Assembly (NCBI GenBank): GCA_947579665.1
Contig: OX388348.1
Location: 12,772,001-12,836,000 of the forward strand
Direction of reading: 5' to 3'
Origin: Sympetrum striolatum
Taxonomy: Eukaryota > Arthropoda > Insecta > Odonata > Libellulidae
Length of the DNA stretch: 64,000 nt
The notes below the pieces were generated by a model. That model ran no database searches. It worked only from the letters and a program-made list of their open reading frames with translations, and had not been told where the DNA came from. Positions 24,431-36,018 of this stretch are shown in pieces. The number at the start of each line of letters is the position of its first letter. Position 1 is the stretch's first letter. The position numbers and the translations under genes were made by a program.

Positions 24431-24790
24431 TTACCAATCTTTCGATGTCTTTCATCCCTAGGTACCAAATGCATAACCAATTACATACGAGAATACTTTC
24501 ATTAACAATCTCTCTATGTCATTTCTTATTTAATTAATTCCACATTTAACTTTCACCTTTATTGCATCGCCTCGTTTCCGCAGACTGGAACATTTTCCTT
24601 CACCAAACACGTACGGGAATAGTAATAGTACCAACCTCTCTATGCCTTTCATTTTTACGTTCCTACATAACAAATTACATTCGTGAACACCATCACCACC
24701 AATCTCTCTATGTCTTACATTCTTACTTTCTACATAACCAAATACGCACGGGAATACTACCATTGCCAATCTATGTCCTCCTTTCTTACG
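24431..24790. repeat. Degenerate tandem array, about 69-bp unit, five copies
   Basis: The core CCAATCTCTCTATGTC (with variants) occurs at 24434, 24505, 24630, 24699 and 24766. Spacings are 71, 125, 69 and 67. Each core is followed by a TTTCATTTTTA-like stretch, a TACATAACCAA-like stretch and (A/G)CGGGAATA. The one long spacing contains about 56 extra bases (24545-24600), which read as an insertion or a decayed unit. Confidence 0.8.
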
Positions 24791-25640
24791 GTCCAAACGC
24801 AAGTGCGACGCGGATCGAAGGAGGAGCAAAGAGGGAGGTGAGGAAGTATCGGCGACACAGGCGAGTGCAATGGAGAAGGGCGACGCCTCCCGCGCTACCC
24901 GTGAGATAAAGCCCGAGATGAAGAAGAACAGTGGTGTGGGAGCAGTGGAGTGGGAGCAGGGGGGTGGGAGCGCGCGACTGAGAAAGCGTGCATCCACTTG
25001 CACCCGCTGGAAGCGGCTGCACTTGGGAGTGGTTGCTTCCAAAGGGAAGGGGGACCTTTGTAGGGGGGATGAGGGAGGCGGAGGAGAGGTAAGCGTGGCT
25101 CACGGAGGGGCGGTAACACCGGATGAGGCCCCCCGGTTATACCTGGTCAAGCTGGTTTCATTTATGTTACTTTATTTCCCTCCCAGTGCAAGCGCCTCCG
25201 AGACCAACTCTAGAAAGAGCATTTGGAAGATGCTTCTCAAAAGAAGGGCGTTTGCGTGAAAAGAAGAGACTTGCGCAGTAAATATCCGTCTCGGTGGCGT
25301 GGAAGGCCTTCCAGTTCCAATTCCGAGACTATTTCGTCAAGGGGCTTTGTCCTCCGAAGCGACGGAATTTAAACCATTTTTCCGACGGGATAAAGACGCG
25401 AAACGGCGGGGATTGGGGAGAAATCATTCCCGACAATGCTTCCAGAAGTGGAGGAATCCTCATGGATTCGTCCGAGAACATAACCTCTGCCCTTCGTCTC
25501 CATTTCTCACGCCCGGGCAACTCCATTACCCCGCATTATTACCAAAGGTTGAAGATTTATACGGCCCTCCCTTTTCTTTCCTCCCGAAATGCGGAGACTC
25601 TTTGACGCAGCTTTTACATGGGATTTGGTCCCGACATTAA
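24791..25640. other. GC- and CpG-rich block, no assigned gene
   Basis: GC content is clearly above the flanks, with GGAGG/GGTGG runs at 24810-25120. Several overlapping frames over 100 codons exist on both strands (for example 170 codons at 24530-25042 minus, 129 codons at 24870-25259 plus), all without recognisable domains. A promoter, CpG island or non-conserved exon is possible. Confidence 0.35.
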
Positions 25641-26485
25641 TGCCGTCTTACACGATTCTTGCACGCAATATTCGTGGGATGACAATGGAGATCCTACATA
25701 TCATTCCCCATGAGTTCTTCCTTTAGTAATTCAACTTTCCCCTAAAGAAGTACATTCATTCGTAATAAAAACGTAAGGGATATGAGCATATATAAACTAG
25801 TACTTATATTGGAAGGACGCGGGTTTAACCTTGTGATACTTCAATTTTATAACAATGACTTAAAACAATTATCAAAGGATAAAGTATACCATGAAAACTA
25901 CTTTTCAAATATAATATCAGAAAATACTGCGGGAAGAGTAAATTATGTCTTAATTGCTTGCGATGATCATGGTTTTCTGACTAAATTTGTGCTAAATTCT
26001 ATCGTTAGTAGTTTTATATGAGATCAGCATTGATTTTCAGATTTCGTAATCCAACCAACAATGAAGAGGTCGTAAAAACAGAAGCACTAAAAGGGGTAGG
26101 AAAGATACTAAGATCCGTCCAGTCAAAGACGTTTGACAAAAAAGAAATTAATACGCTTTAATCTTCAATGCATTTACCAAGACAAATTTATAGGGATGGG
26201 AAACTCAATTCCTCGCTCTATTTCTATACATTATGAACAGATTTGAGCAACGGCCATACCTACCCATATTTTTACTTCTAAGTGACAACTTTCTACTTCC
26301 TAATATATTGCAAGCAATAAAAAAATTACCAGAACGAATTTACGCCACCTAACGCTTTGACAACATACGTAAGATTAAAATTATTTTCCTTGTTTGCAGG
26401 AAAAAAAAGAAATGAATCCAGCCTATTCAAAGCCTAAATATTACAAAACGAAACATAAAGTATTGGCAGCGTGAATGTTTATTTC
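25641..26485. other. AT-rich DNA, no gene seen
   Basis: The plus-strand frame at 25782-26021 (79 codons) is unrecognised. No repeat is seen. Confidence 0.4.
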
Positions 26486-26700
26486 AAAGCTACTATGGCA
26501 ACCAATTTCGCGATTGTCAAAACTAAATAAACCAGCCAATCATTGAAATAAATCAACTTATATTACTTTCATTTCTAAGTAACTACGGTAACCAATTTGT
26601 TTGGCGATAGTCAAAACTAAATAAACCAGCCAATCATTGAAATAAAGCAGCTTATAATACAACGTCGACGCTTCCCTTTGCTATGGCAACCAATTCGCCT
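26486..26700. repeat. 94-bp tandem duplication plus a partial third unit
   Basis: AACTAAATAAACCAGCCAAT with CATTGAAATAAA is repeated almost exactly at 26521 and 26615. The preceding AACCAATTT...GCGAT(T/A)GTCAAA also matches. CTATGGCAACCAATTCGCC at 26682-26700 is the start of a third unit. The low divergence makes this one of the younger duplications here. Confidence 0.88.
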
Positions 26701-27440
26701 ACAAGTTCCCAGAAATAAACAAATGAGACAGCCACTCAGCAACCTCTCAGCCTTATTACGAAGCCGAGTACCGCCGACACCAGCTTCTTTCCCCGACGCG
26801 AAATAACTTATAATCCGAAAGAAAAACATAAATGCCACAAAATGGCTGACACGGTAACATTCTGAGATGATCATCCCCGAGAGGAGCATTTCAAGACGAT
26901 TTTCAAAAAAATCCCCCTTCTCTCCCGGGGAGAGACGTAAAGAAGGAGGAAAAAATGTAGGAAACATTTATCGATCCTCTCAACGTCTCCGAAAACACGG
27001 AAAGAGAAAAGACCGTAAAATATAAAATAATATCATAGTGAATAATTGCAATTTTTCCTATTTTTGATTAGATTATATTTTGTAATTTCGTTTGAATGTT
27101 TTATCTCATGTTCTTTGTAATATTCATTATTTCCTCATTGTGTACCATTCTAATTTTTCTGTTTTTGATGTTATTTTACTATTCATTTCCATAATTTCGT
27201 TATAGTACTGATTTTGTGATTTCCATGTTATAAGCAGCATTCTTTTGCATCTTGTAACTTGTATTTTATGTAGATTTTCGCAGGTTTTTTACACCCCCCC
27301 TTCTCTGTGGTCGTTCTCCCGCAGTGGATTCTTTTGTAAGATATCACCTTAGGTTTATTTACATCCACTCCTCCTTAAGTTTTTCTCGCTATCTCTATTC
27401 TCCTACACAAAACTTTTATGTTTATAATATCATGACGAAA
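26701..27440. other. Non-coding DNA, no gene seen
   Basis: 26740-27000 is balanced, with a 116-codon minus frame of unknown nature. 27010-27260 is AT-rich. No repeat is recognised. Confidence 0.4.
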
Positions 27441-27495
27441 TGTTAGATGAAAGAAAAGACATTTTACTCTCAATCTCGCCTAAATAGATACCTCA
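27441..27495 (+). repeat. Retroposon 3' tail, copy 3 of 3
   Basis: TGTTAGATGAAAGAAAAGAC, ATTTTACTCTC, AATCTCGCCTAAATAGATAC matches the tails at 1161 and 19100. Confidence 0.65.
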
Positions 27496-27929
27496 TGGCC
27501 CTTATTTTGGACAAATTCTATTATTTATCATTCATTAACAACTATAAAAAGTTTACTGAAAGATAAAGGCAAAAAGATGATCAATTATTTTTATTCGAAA
27601 ACGAAAATTCGCAAACAACTTACATAAAATATAACTAAAAAAAATTAAAGTAAACAACAGAACAAGAAACACAAATAAAGTTTTATAAAGTGATGGCAGT
27701 CCCTACTTTTCAGTATGAATTAGAATGTTGGGTACGATAAAAAATGAATTAAGGCAGATAGAATCATCTGAAACGATTTTTTTTAGATCAGTGAAGGGTT
27801 GCAGAAGAATTGCTAAATTAACGAATACTCATTTAGGTGATTAACTAGTGTCTTGGGAATCGCTGAGATATTAATGGGGTACAAGAATAGGTAGAAAGAA
27901 CCTTTATTTCGAATGCCAAATAGGAGAGT

Positions 27930-28060
27930 TTCCAAAACAGGCGATGGTATGTCAACCAATAGGCAAGAGAAGAGTCGAAAGACCGAGAAAAAGATGGTAA
28001 CTGATCCTGGAAGAAGAAGAAGAAAATTGTGGTGCAAATATGGGCCATCCCAAAAAATAG
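27930..28060 (+). pseudogene. Possible LINE C-terminal fragment
   Basis: One plus-strand frame reads QPIGKRRVERPRKRW, a stop, then LEEEEENC. Many LINE ORF2 proteins end with a segment of the form GkR..GRPrkRW.D, so this may be a short remnant. The stretch also contains a GAA microsatellite (about 28009-28023) that makes Glu runs by itself. Support is weak. Confidence 0.3.
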
Positions 28061-28199
28061 TTGAACACGTTTTAAATCGGTATAAACGATACAAAATGAC
28101 ACAAAGAGCAACGTGTACTTTGTCTTGCGTGTCCGAAAACATGTGAAGGAAAAGACTACGTAAGAATGCTACCTTCGGAAAGGGAAAAAATCTGCGAAA

Positions 28200-30490
28200 A
28201 GGGTGCAAATTTTCAGAAATTTAATTTCGTGCCGAAAAGCGTAGTGGGAGAGAGAAAAAAGCCATCCGGAGATGGAGTAGAAAGAACTCTCACCGAAAGA
28301 GTGGAGTCACTCGCGTAAAACGCCTTGTGGTCGGACGGAATGAATAGAAAATGCGGTAATGGATGATAGATGAGGTCGGGAGAACGGATGGGAATAAAAG
28401 CAACAGAAAAGAGGAAGGAGGGGAAGAGAAGTGCAGGATTATATCGAGAAAAAGGGAGATACAGTCGGACGGAATGGGAGAGAAAAAAGCAAGGAGTAAA
28501 AAAAGACGGATGACAGACATTGATGGAAAAGAGGTAGAGTTGAGGAAAAACGAAAGAGACAAGGGAGAAGCGGGGGAAACGCAAAAACTCGAAAACGCGG
28601 GGAAGAAGCAGAAATGGGAAGAAAAAGAGAAGATAAAGAGAATTGGGAAGTGAAAAGGAGAGGATGATGAAGTGGAAGCGTGGGAGAGTTGAGATCAAAG
28701 GAGAGATAGAGGAAAAGAGTAAATATACGAAGATAGAATGACAATTGGGTGAGGTAACGATTGATGCAGAAGTAGAGATTGCAATAGACACCATACATGG
28801 TGGAGAACATACAGAGAGTTTGCAATGCCTATAAAAACAAAATATCAGAATAAAAACAACTTTGTAATTTCCACAGTACTTAGGAGTACTGTGGAAATTA
28901 CAAAGTTGTTTTTATTCTGATAAGATGCAGAAGTTCCACAAAATAACGCCTGAAAAAACCCCTCTTTCAAAAACAAAATAGCAGAGTAAACATGGTATAG
29001 TAAAGAGTATACGTAACAGCACAGCATATTCCAAATAAAAACAGCATTAAAAAGAAAAATAGACAATATAAATGGTTGAGAATATACCGGAGAGGCTAAA
29101 ATATCTATAATAACAAAGTTGTAGAATAAGTATGATGTAGTAGAGAAAATTCATAATAGCACAGTGTATTCAAAAGCATAAACAAAGAGTGCTGCATATC
29201 TAAAATACATTAGACTTAAATTGGATAGTATCAGCCTTCACCTGGAGGTACTCAAAGATAAAAGAATTTAACAGCGTAACAGGTAAACGCAATTTCTTTA
29301 TACTAATACCTCAAGAACACAAACTTGTAGTATGAGCATACATAGATTGTCTTTTTTTCTGTTACGCTACAGATTTATTTTGCATTAGTCATACGTGTCA
29401 TGACGTAAATAGTCTATATATAGATGTATAACAGAATAACAGCACAAAGGTAAAGTACAGAGCATAAAAAAGTTTCGATATACAAGAATATTGCGAGGAA
29501 ATACATGGAGTAGCATGAAGATAAAGAAAATGAAATGCAAGATTGAAAGAGAACTTGATAGTAAATGAAAAGAAAGGTAGAAGAGTACACCCAGAGCTAA
29601 AATTAGAAGAAGATTAAGGCGAAAGAAACTGAGAAAAAAACGTAAAAAGGAAAGGAACGAGGAAAAATGTAGGAAGGGAGAGAAATACAAAGAATGAGAG
29701 AACAAAGAGCAGGAAAAGGGAATGGAGAGAAAATTGAAAGGAAAAAAGCGAAAGGAAAGTAAAATAGAATCCAAAGAAGAAAGAAAGGAAGAGAGCCCAT
29801 AGCGGAAAAAGACGGAGAAAAGAAAGGAGAAAGAAACTTGAATGTAGAAATCAGAGAAAGCAAAAGAAAGCGATAAATTCAAGATTGGAACGGAAAATAC
29901 AAAACAGCGGGAGAAAAATAAAAGATGCAGCTTAAAACGAGGAAGGGCAAGAGAGGTCTGTAGTGGAAGGATTATGGGATAAATTTAGCAATAGGAAGGA
30001 GGATATAAGAGAAAGATAAGGGGGAAACAGAAGAATAGAAACAGTAGATGGTATTAACGGAGAGATGTTGAGAGCTCTTGGGAAGGAGTCGAGACGGGGA
30101 AAGAACAGCCTAAAGATTGGAATAGAAAGAACTAGAGTAGGAGAGGAAAGGAATGGATAGAGAGGGGGTTTGAGGGAAAGGGGAATTGAGGGGAAGAGGG
30201 CGCCCGAGGGCCGGAAGGGAGGAAAGGGTGAGGGCAGGAGACTAGCGGAGCAGGTGAGGCGGCTTGAGGACTTTTTTTATTTGGAAGACCCCTGGAGATA
30301 CATCGAGGAGGAAGGAGAGGTTAGAGGAGTTTTATAATAAAAAAGGCGCTGGTGAAAAAAGGAAGGAAACCGAGGGGAGGGAAAGACTTAAGTTGGTAGC
30401 AAAAGAATGAACTCGGTATAAAAACGAAGGGTGGGGATAGGGGGGGGGGATAGAGACAGAAGAGGGAGGGGGTAGGGACAGAAGAAGAGG
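28200..30490 (+). repeat. Long purine-rich strand-asymmetric region
   Basis: Apart from an AT-rich interval at about 28830-29480, the plus strand consists largely of A and G, grading into G-runs at 30140-30490. Long minus-strand frames (193, 165 and 128 codons) are Ser/Phe/Leu/Pro repeats caused by this composition and are not genes. Such tracts can form triplex or non-B DNA. I infer no product. Confidence 0.65.
28843..28922. repeat. Perfect hairpin: 38-bp arms, 4-base loop
   Basis: The arm 28843-28880 (starting TATCAGAATAAAAAC, ending CCACAGTACT) is the exact reverse complement of 28885-28922, separated only by TAGG. There is no mismatch in 38 bp. It has no TSD or terminal-repeat logic of a MITE. 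A template-switch or hairpin-forming replication event is the simplest origin. The stem length resembles small-RNA precursors, but the tiny loop does not. Confidence 0.93.
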
Positions 30491-30491
30491 G

Positions 30492-30499
30492 ATAGGGAC
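30492..30499. repeat. Target-site duplication, left copy
   Basis: ATAGGGAC. It matches ATAGGGAT at 31028-31035 in seven of eight bases. Confidence 0.75.
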
Positions 30500-31027
30500 T
30501 AGTGATGGGCAATGTGTGAGCGAGTCAGTTCAAATGAGCGACTCGGCAAACTGACCTGTGAGGGGAAGGAGTCGTGTTCGGTGAGTCGCGACTCCTTACC
30601 CATAAACGACTCCCTTTCCTCACGACTCACTAGGCTCACAAGACTCATTTTAGCTCAAGAATCTTTCTCAGTCTTATTACACGACCCTCTTTCGCCCACA
30701 ATTCATTCTTATCACACGACTCTTTCTACGCTCCCCTTTCTCTCTTATATTCATCGTAATAATAATAATAACTCCTCTAATGAAAACAGGAATACCCCTA
30801 TTACATCCACCAATAAAATCCGGCTAGCCGGATCTCGAACCCGGGACCTTGGAATAGGAGTGCTAGCTCGCAAACCACTTCGCCACCTTAGCCGGATGCT
30901 TCATCGATTGATCTCCGTATTTAATGAGCCTTCCCTCAAAAGAATAATACAATATTTATAGGATCTTATACTCATTGTAGTGAGCTTTGAGACGATTCAG
31001 TCAAAAGAGTCGCATTTGCCATCACTA
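30500..31027. mobile_element. hAT-superfamily MITE, 528 bp, carrying a tRNA-like SINE unit
   Basis: The left end is TAGTGATGGGCAA and the right end is TTTGCCATCACTA (complement TAGTGATGGCAAA). These are terminal inverted repeats of the TAGTGATGGGCAA type common in animal hAT elements. Flanking 8-mers ATAGGGAC/ATAGGGAT fit a hAT target duplication. Inside the left half the motif GAGTC/GACTC, often preceded by G or C, recurs about ten times in both orientations, and GAGTCGCA lies near the right end. Such subterminal repeats commonly bind hAT transposase. No transposase is encoded. The 149-codon plus-strand frame at 30512-30961 crosses the tRNA-like part and is an artefact. Confidence 0.88.
30820..30895 (-). 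mobile_element. tRNA-like SINE head nested in the hAT element
   Basis: On the minus strand the unit starts CCGGCTA and ends TAGCCGG, which pair perfectly as a 7-bp acceptor-like stem. GGTGGCGAAGTGG serves as A box, and CCGGGTTCGAGATCCGG forms a 5-bp T-arm stem around TTCGAGA (B box). At 76 bases it has tRNA size, but the D and anticodon arms are not clearly cloverleaf. I read it as a tRNA-derived SINE head or pseudo-tRNA. Confidence 0.7.
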
Positions 31028-31035
31028 ATAGGGAT
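31028..31035. repeat. Target-site duplication, right copy
   Basis: ATAGGGAT, partner of 30492-30499 with one mismatch. Confidence 0.75.
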
Positions 31036-34000
31036 AGAAGAGAGGAAAGGAGAAAATGGAGAGACGAAGAGCCCGTCGCGGATAGAGCATCACGCTCTCC
31101 GAAAACGTGGGGTTAAAGTCGCAGGGAATTGTCATAGAAACTGGGAAATGTTGTGGAAACGGAGGCTCGATGGGGATGAATATGTAACAGATTTAATTCG
31201 TGCGGTCCTCTCGCAGGAGCGGGGACTTCATTGCTCCCGCGAGAGATATTTTCACGGCTAACAAATAATATTACGGGAATAACTCACTTAGGGGCGGCAC
31301 GAAACTTGGACCGTCCGTGCTCGTTCATTTACATGGAAAATTACGGATCATATTGCCGATAATGTTAAAAAGCCTTACTCTTTATGCGAAGGAATGGAGT
31401 CCGAATCGAAACCACAACATTGGTTCCGATGGAATAAACGATAAAGTATTGAGGTCACAGTTCTAATGGACTTGAAACAGATAGATGGAAGATATCGATC
31501 AATCAGTCAGATAATAAAAAGACGTGATCAAAGCAATTTACATACTTAAGTAAACACCCATCGTATATTATAAAAGTGATTGCTTCACAAACGAACTAGA
31601 AGAATAATTTAAGATAAAAATAGTACATCAAGATAGATTAAATCTTAACGAAAAGGAGCTGGATTCTGAAAATAGAGGCGAAAATGTAAAACAAAAATGT
31701 GAAACCTTTTCAAAGGTTCGATATAAAATAAATTCATGAAAAAGATAGTCAAAAATGTCCTTAACAGGATTAAACTTCTATACTTCGAATCTAAAAGCAT
31801 CAACACTAATTTGACACACTACCAAATAAACTTAAAAAATACCTATGGAAGTAACTCAATGAGTGATGATTTTACAGTAGACTTAGATTCAATTTTTAAA
31901 TCAGATGGATAGGAATTTTTTCTGATAGTGAAAACTTTTTTTATTTCATACACCGTTGCTCAATGGATAAATTATACGATAAAAATAAAAATATGTGCAC
32001 TAAAACTGTAACTTAGTACATAAGTAAAAATTTCAATAACGTAATAAATGGAAGTACCGATACTATTTTTCTAAGCAGGAGAAATAAAATTCTACCAGCA
32101 AACATACCATAATATTCTACGAACGACTAGTAAAACATTCTCACGTAATTTAACGGTCAAATAAGACGTAAAAACCTGAATCGAGTAAACTTAATCCACA
32201 ATGGAGTTGAACGACAATCTCGATGAATATCTCCCTGAATAAATACGCTCCCGAAGGGGTCTGGAAAAAACAACGACCCGCAAACTAGAAAAACTTGAGC
32301 GAAAGTAATGTCTTCAAACAGAGAGCATTAAAATGACCAACTTTTGCTTTCCTGGAACAATAAAACCGACTGTAAGAAAGCGTCTCCCTTTCTTCGGGGA
32401 AATAATGAAAAGTTTTCCAGATAATGACTGTTTTACCGCTTTCCTAATCGTTTAGGAAATGAAAAAGTCCCTGACTAATGAATCAAGAGCCGTCTTGCTC
32501 TCCTCGGGATATTTTTTTGCTTTCGGAATGACTGCGAGTCGAGGAGAAATGTCGCCGTTTTAGTAAAATGTTACCTCATTTCGTGGGGGCGGCTGATAAA
32601 TTGAAGGATACCAAATCTTCCTCATTTGAAACGGATTTAAAAAGTTACCTCAAAACTCGGATAAGGTCTCGGTCCGCGAAGACAGATTTATCAACCCCAA
32701 AGTTCGATTTCATTCGAAGAAATGCTCAAGGTCTCAACTGCGTGGCGTTACAGGACGATTAAAGAGCGAATATTGAACGAAAAATTCCCGTGAAAAGGGA
32801 GTTTGAGGATGGAGACAAGGTAATCTAACACTACATCGAAATAGCGTCATAGAAACGATAAACCTATTCCTATGCGATGATTTTCATCGATGCGCTGCGT
32901 TGTACGACGTTGGTATTTTGTAAGAGATCAGCTTCCCTTCAAATAATTTGAAAAAAAACATCGTATTACGACTTAAAATTTAACCGAGTTCGTGTTTAAA
33001 AAGCAAGTGATATTTCGAACTGCAGTAATACCACATATAAAGGAGTTACAGCCTAATAATATTGGAATAGATCTATTATAGCCAAGGGTAGATAGCATGA
33101 TTGCTTTCAGTGAAAACAGTCAGTAAGCTGATTTAATTAGCTTTAACTTTAATATATCTACTTCCCCATCTTAACATGTATGTAGAGCCCAAGAAACACT
33201 TCAATCGCAACAAATCATCATAAAATCAATCAGTAAAACACTCATTCTACAAATAATAGTAAATGATAGACGATAATAAGTATTAATGAAGATACGGCAT
33301 TGAAAAGCCACCAAATTTTATTCGAATCGATACGTGAAACCAAAAGATGGAAAGAGAGTTATTATAATCTATTTATAAGCTGAAATACTATCAAATGGCT
33401 AAAATAATTAATATATCCACTTACATTTGAAAGAAATCGAATTGATTGGTTCCTAGTAAGCATACGAGAAATTACCTACGTGAAAATAAAAAAAGAAAAA
33501 CTGACAGCGAAACAAGTCATCCTCCTATGAAGTTCGGAATCCACGAACTCATTCAAATTCTGTAATTCTTTAAACTGTAGATTTCTTTGAAGCTGACACT
33601 TTGATTGTTAATTTCACATTTAAAGCAAAAACTAACCGCCAGATAAATCATAGAAAAATAGCACTTTCGCAATTTCTACATCTAAGGTCACACGCGAAAC
33701 CACACACATCCGCCGCGACACTGGGACATTTATCCGTGACCTTTGAGAAAGAACAACCTAATTGTCTGTACTTTCTGGCTAATTATCTCTTCCTAAAGAT
33801 CCTTTGTCATATTTGCCGCGTTTCATACCCCCTTTTTTCTCTTTTTGTGCTCATGGGATTTGGAAAAAATATCGCCTATTGTCTTGAACTTTCCATGCAC
33901 TTCTCTTCTTGCTTATTTATTCCGGGACGATTATGAGTCACGAACTCACTGCAATGTTCCCCGAAGCACGTCGATTCCCACACATTCAAAGAAGGGCTTT

Positions 34001-34694
34001 ATTTACCAAAGATTAACAATGTCTTCAAGTGGCGTCATGAGAACGTAAAGCGATTTCAGAGAAGCCGTAGGAAAACATTACTGCGCGATTTTATACTACT
34101 TTCTTCTGTAAGAAACCTTGGATTAAGGTCGAAGGAAAATAGTGGAAGACCCTGAATCTGATTGAAGAAACCTCAAATTCTACAGGGAGTGAATTTGTGC
34201 AATCACACCAGGTTTTATTACTAAGTGACTGAATTGAGAACCTGACGAAGCACTGAATATAAAAAGTTCACGCTGCAGAAAAGTTGGGGTAATTTTCAAC
34301 GAGAAAACATTTTGCGATGCTCTGAGAGACACTAATTTTTTATAAGAGAAATACTGGTTTTACATAAATCGTTTACATAAAAACAATCCTAACAGTTATC
34401 ACTTAAAATATAATAGAGTCTCAACAACGCACAAGTATTCGGGTATGACTCCGCGGTAACAAGAGACAACAAGGCAACATCATGATCGTAGTCATAAAAC
34501 ATATTATAAGGAAACAATGAAATTGGTTTTGCACGCACATTGCATCGAAAGGAAATAAAGATCACATTTTCCAATTGTTGTTGGGTGACCGCGAAACTTG
34601 AGCAATTATTGGCTAATTTAGTAATCCAGCATGGGCAATTATGACGTAGGAAAGGGTAAATTGCACATAAGGGCGTGCACCCAGGAAAAATCCA
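31036..34694. other. Long AT-rich stretch, no gene or repeat recognised
   Basis: 3.6 kb with only short unassigned frames (64-117 codons) on both strands and no tRNA-like unit or inverted repeat that I can support. It may be intronic or intergenic. Confidence 0.5.
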
Positions 34695-34782
34695 AAGGAA
34701 AATCGGACTTGAAGAAAGTCTGAGGAACGGACTCGGACGCATTCCCGGCCCAGTCAGACTTTTTTCAAGTCCGATTTTCCTT
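34695..34782. repeat. Hairpin: 29-bp arms with one mismatch, 30-base loop
   Basis: The arm 34695-34723 (starting AAGGAAAATCGGACTTG) pairs with 34754-34782 (ending CAAGTCCGATTTTCCTT) at 28 of 29 positions. The 30-base GC-rich loop contains GGACTCGGAC. The size and near-perfect stem suit an arthropod small-RNA precursor or a tiny foldback element. Neither is proven. Confidence 0.9.
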
Positions 34783-36018
34783 GTAATTATGACTTAGCTA
34801 GGAAAACACTGAATTATATTTACTAAAATAAATATCAAGTATAATGCTACACTAACAAGAAAATGCTGAAATAATTCGAGTCGATTTTTATTGTAAGCTA
34901 CTCTAAAAATAAAACTTCGATTCCTCGAAAGTGTTTCTGTGTGTCTTTTTAGCTAAAGAAAAAATAAGACATTCTTACAACGACTTTAGATGGGTAATAT
35001 GTATCCATTTAACCTGAAACGATCATTTGACAAAAACAAAAGATATTTTGTGGCTTCCTGAAAATCTCAACAACGAGGAAGCTTCCTCCTTACGTTGTCC
35101 AAGTGAAGAAACGTGTATGAAAAATAACCATCTAATTCAGGGAAGGAAAATAATGGCAAATTCAACTCTCACATAAAACATTAAAATTCCATTTAGCTAA
35201 ATTACCAGAATATTCCGTACCCTAAAAAGCAAACCGAGAAGAGATCCTTGAAACTCAGCTCTCGCGAGAGATGCTTACCCGACGCTCCTCGCGAAAGATT
35301 CGAAAAGACCCCCTACCATTAAAATGCATCCAGCCCCGAGGTTTTTCAGTTGCTGGACCTCTTCTGCGAAGGCTGCCTGCTCAACCTCCTATGGCTCGGG
35401 AGGCAAAAAATTAACGGAATTAATGGGATGCACGTTCCAGCATGGTCTGTCGCGCATGTATCGCCGAGGATATCAGCAGCTCATACTGAAGCGTGCCACA
35501 AATGCCAAACGTGTCTCGAGATCTTACGACCTAAATCAGAGACGCTCAATCTTTAGCGTCGGTGCACAATGCAAGCTCCAGAACAATCTGGACTGCTCGT
35601 GCGTACACTACGTCAGCAGGAGGGTATTAAACGCAGCGCATTATTGAAACTGCGTTCGGTGAAAATTGCTTGATAACAACGCCACGCAATTTGGATTGCT
35701 AATTACTTGACAACAGCGCTCTGATACCTGGAGCATTGTTAGGGAGTAATTATATCAATAGCTATCAAGAGAGATTATCCAATTAACGAGAACGCAACAT
35801 TGTAACTCAATGAACCATATTTAACCAAATCCGTTGGCTAATAACGTAATTTGGCAAAATTACATTTCCACTTTCCAGATGTTAAAAAAGAAGTAAATAA
35901 TAAAATTAGTTAAGTGACTATACTCAAATATTACTCATAAACAATGTGAAAGAATGATCTATTGTATCCGAAAATTAGTACATAATGATTGACAGGAGTA
36001 ATATGACAATAATACAGG
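34783..36018. other. Non-coding DNA with a TCTCGCGAGA palindrome
   Basis: CTCTCGCGAGAG at 35259-35270 is a 12-bp palindrome containing the TCTCGCGAGA element known from vertebrate promoters. Whether it functions here is unknown. From 35240 to 35640 the composition is more balanced, with 107- and 68-codon plus-strand frames of no recognisable family. Confidence 0.4.

Noticed and set aside
24530..25259. Overlapping frames of 105-170 codons on both strands
   Set aside because: Mutually overlapping, no recognisable domain, explained by GC and purine skew.
28213..28794. 193-codon minus-strand open frame
   Set aside because: It lies in a purine-rich tract whose complement lacks stop-forming A/T patterns. 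The product is Ser/Phe/Leu/Pro low-complexity with no domain.
29385..29882. 165-codon minus-strand frame resembling a membrane protein
   Set aside because: The hydrophobic look comes from TTT/CTT/TCT codons of a polypyrimidine strand, not from a real membrane protein.
30820..30895. Functional tRNA gene
   Set aside because: The acceptor-like and T stems pair, but the D and anticodon arms do not form a clear cloverleaf, and it is nested in a transposon.
30512..30961. 149-codon plus-strand frame
   Set aside because: It lies wholly inside the hAT MITE and runs through the tRNA-like unit, so it is not a host or transposase gene.
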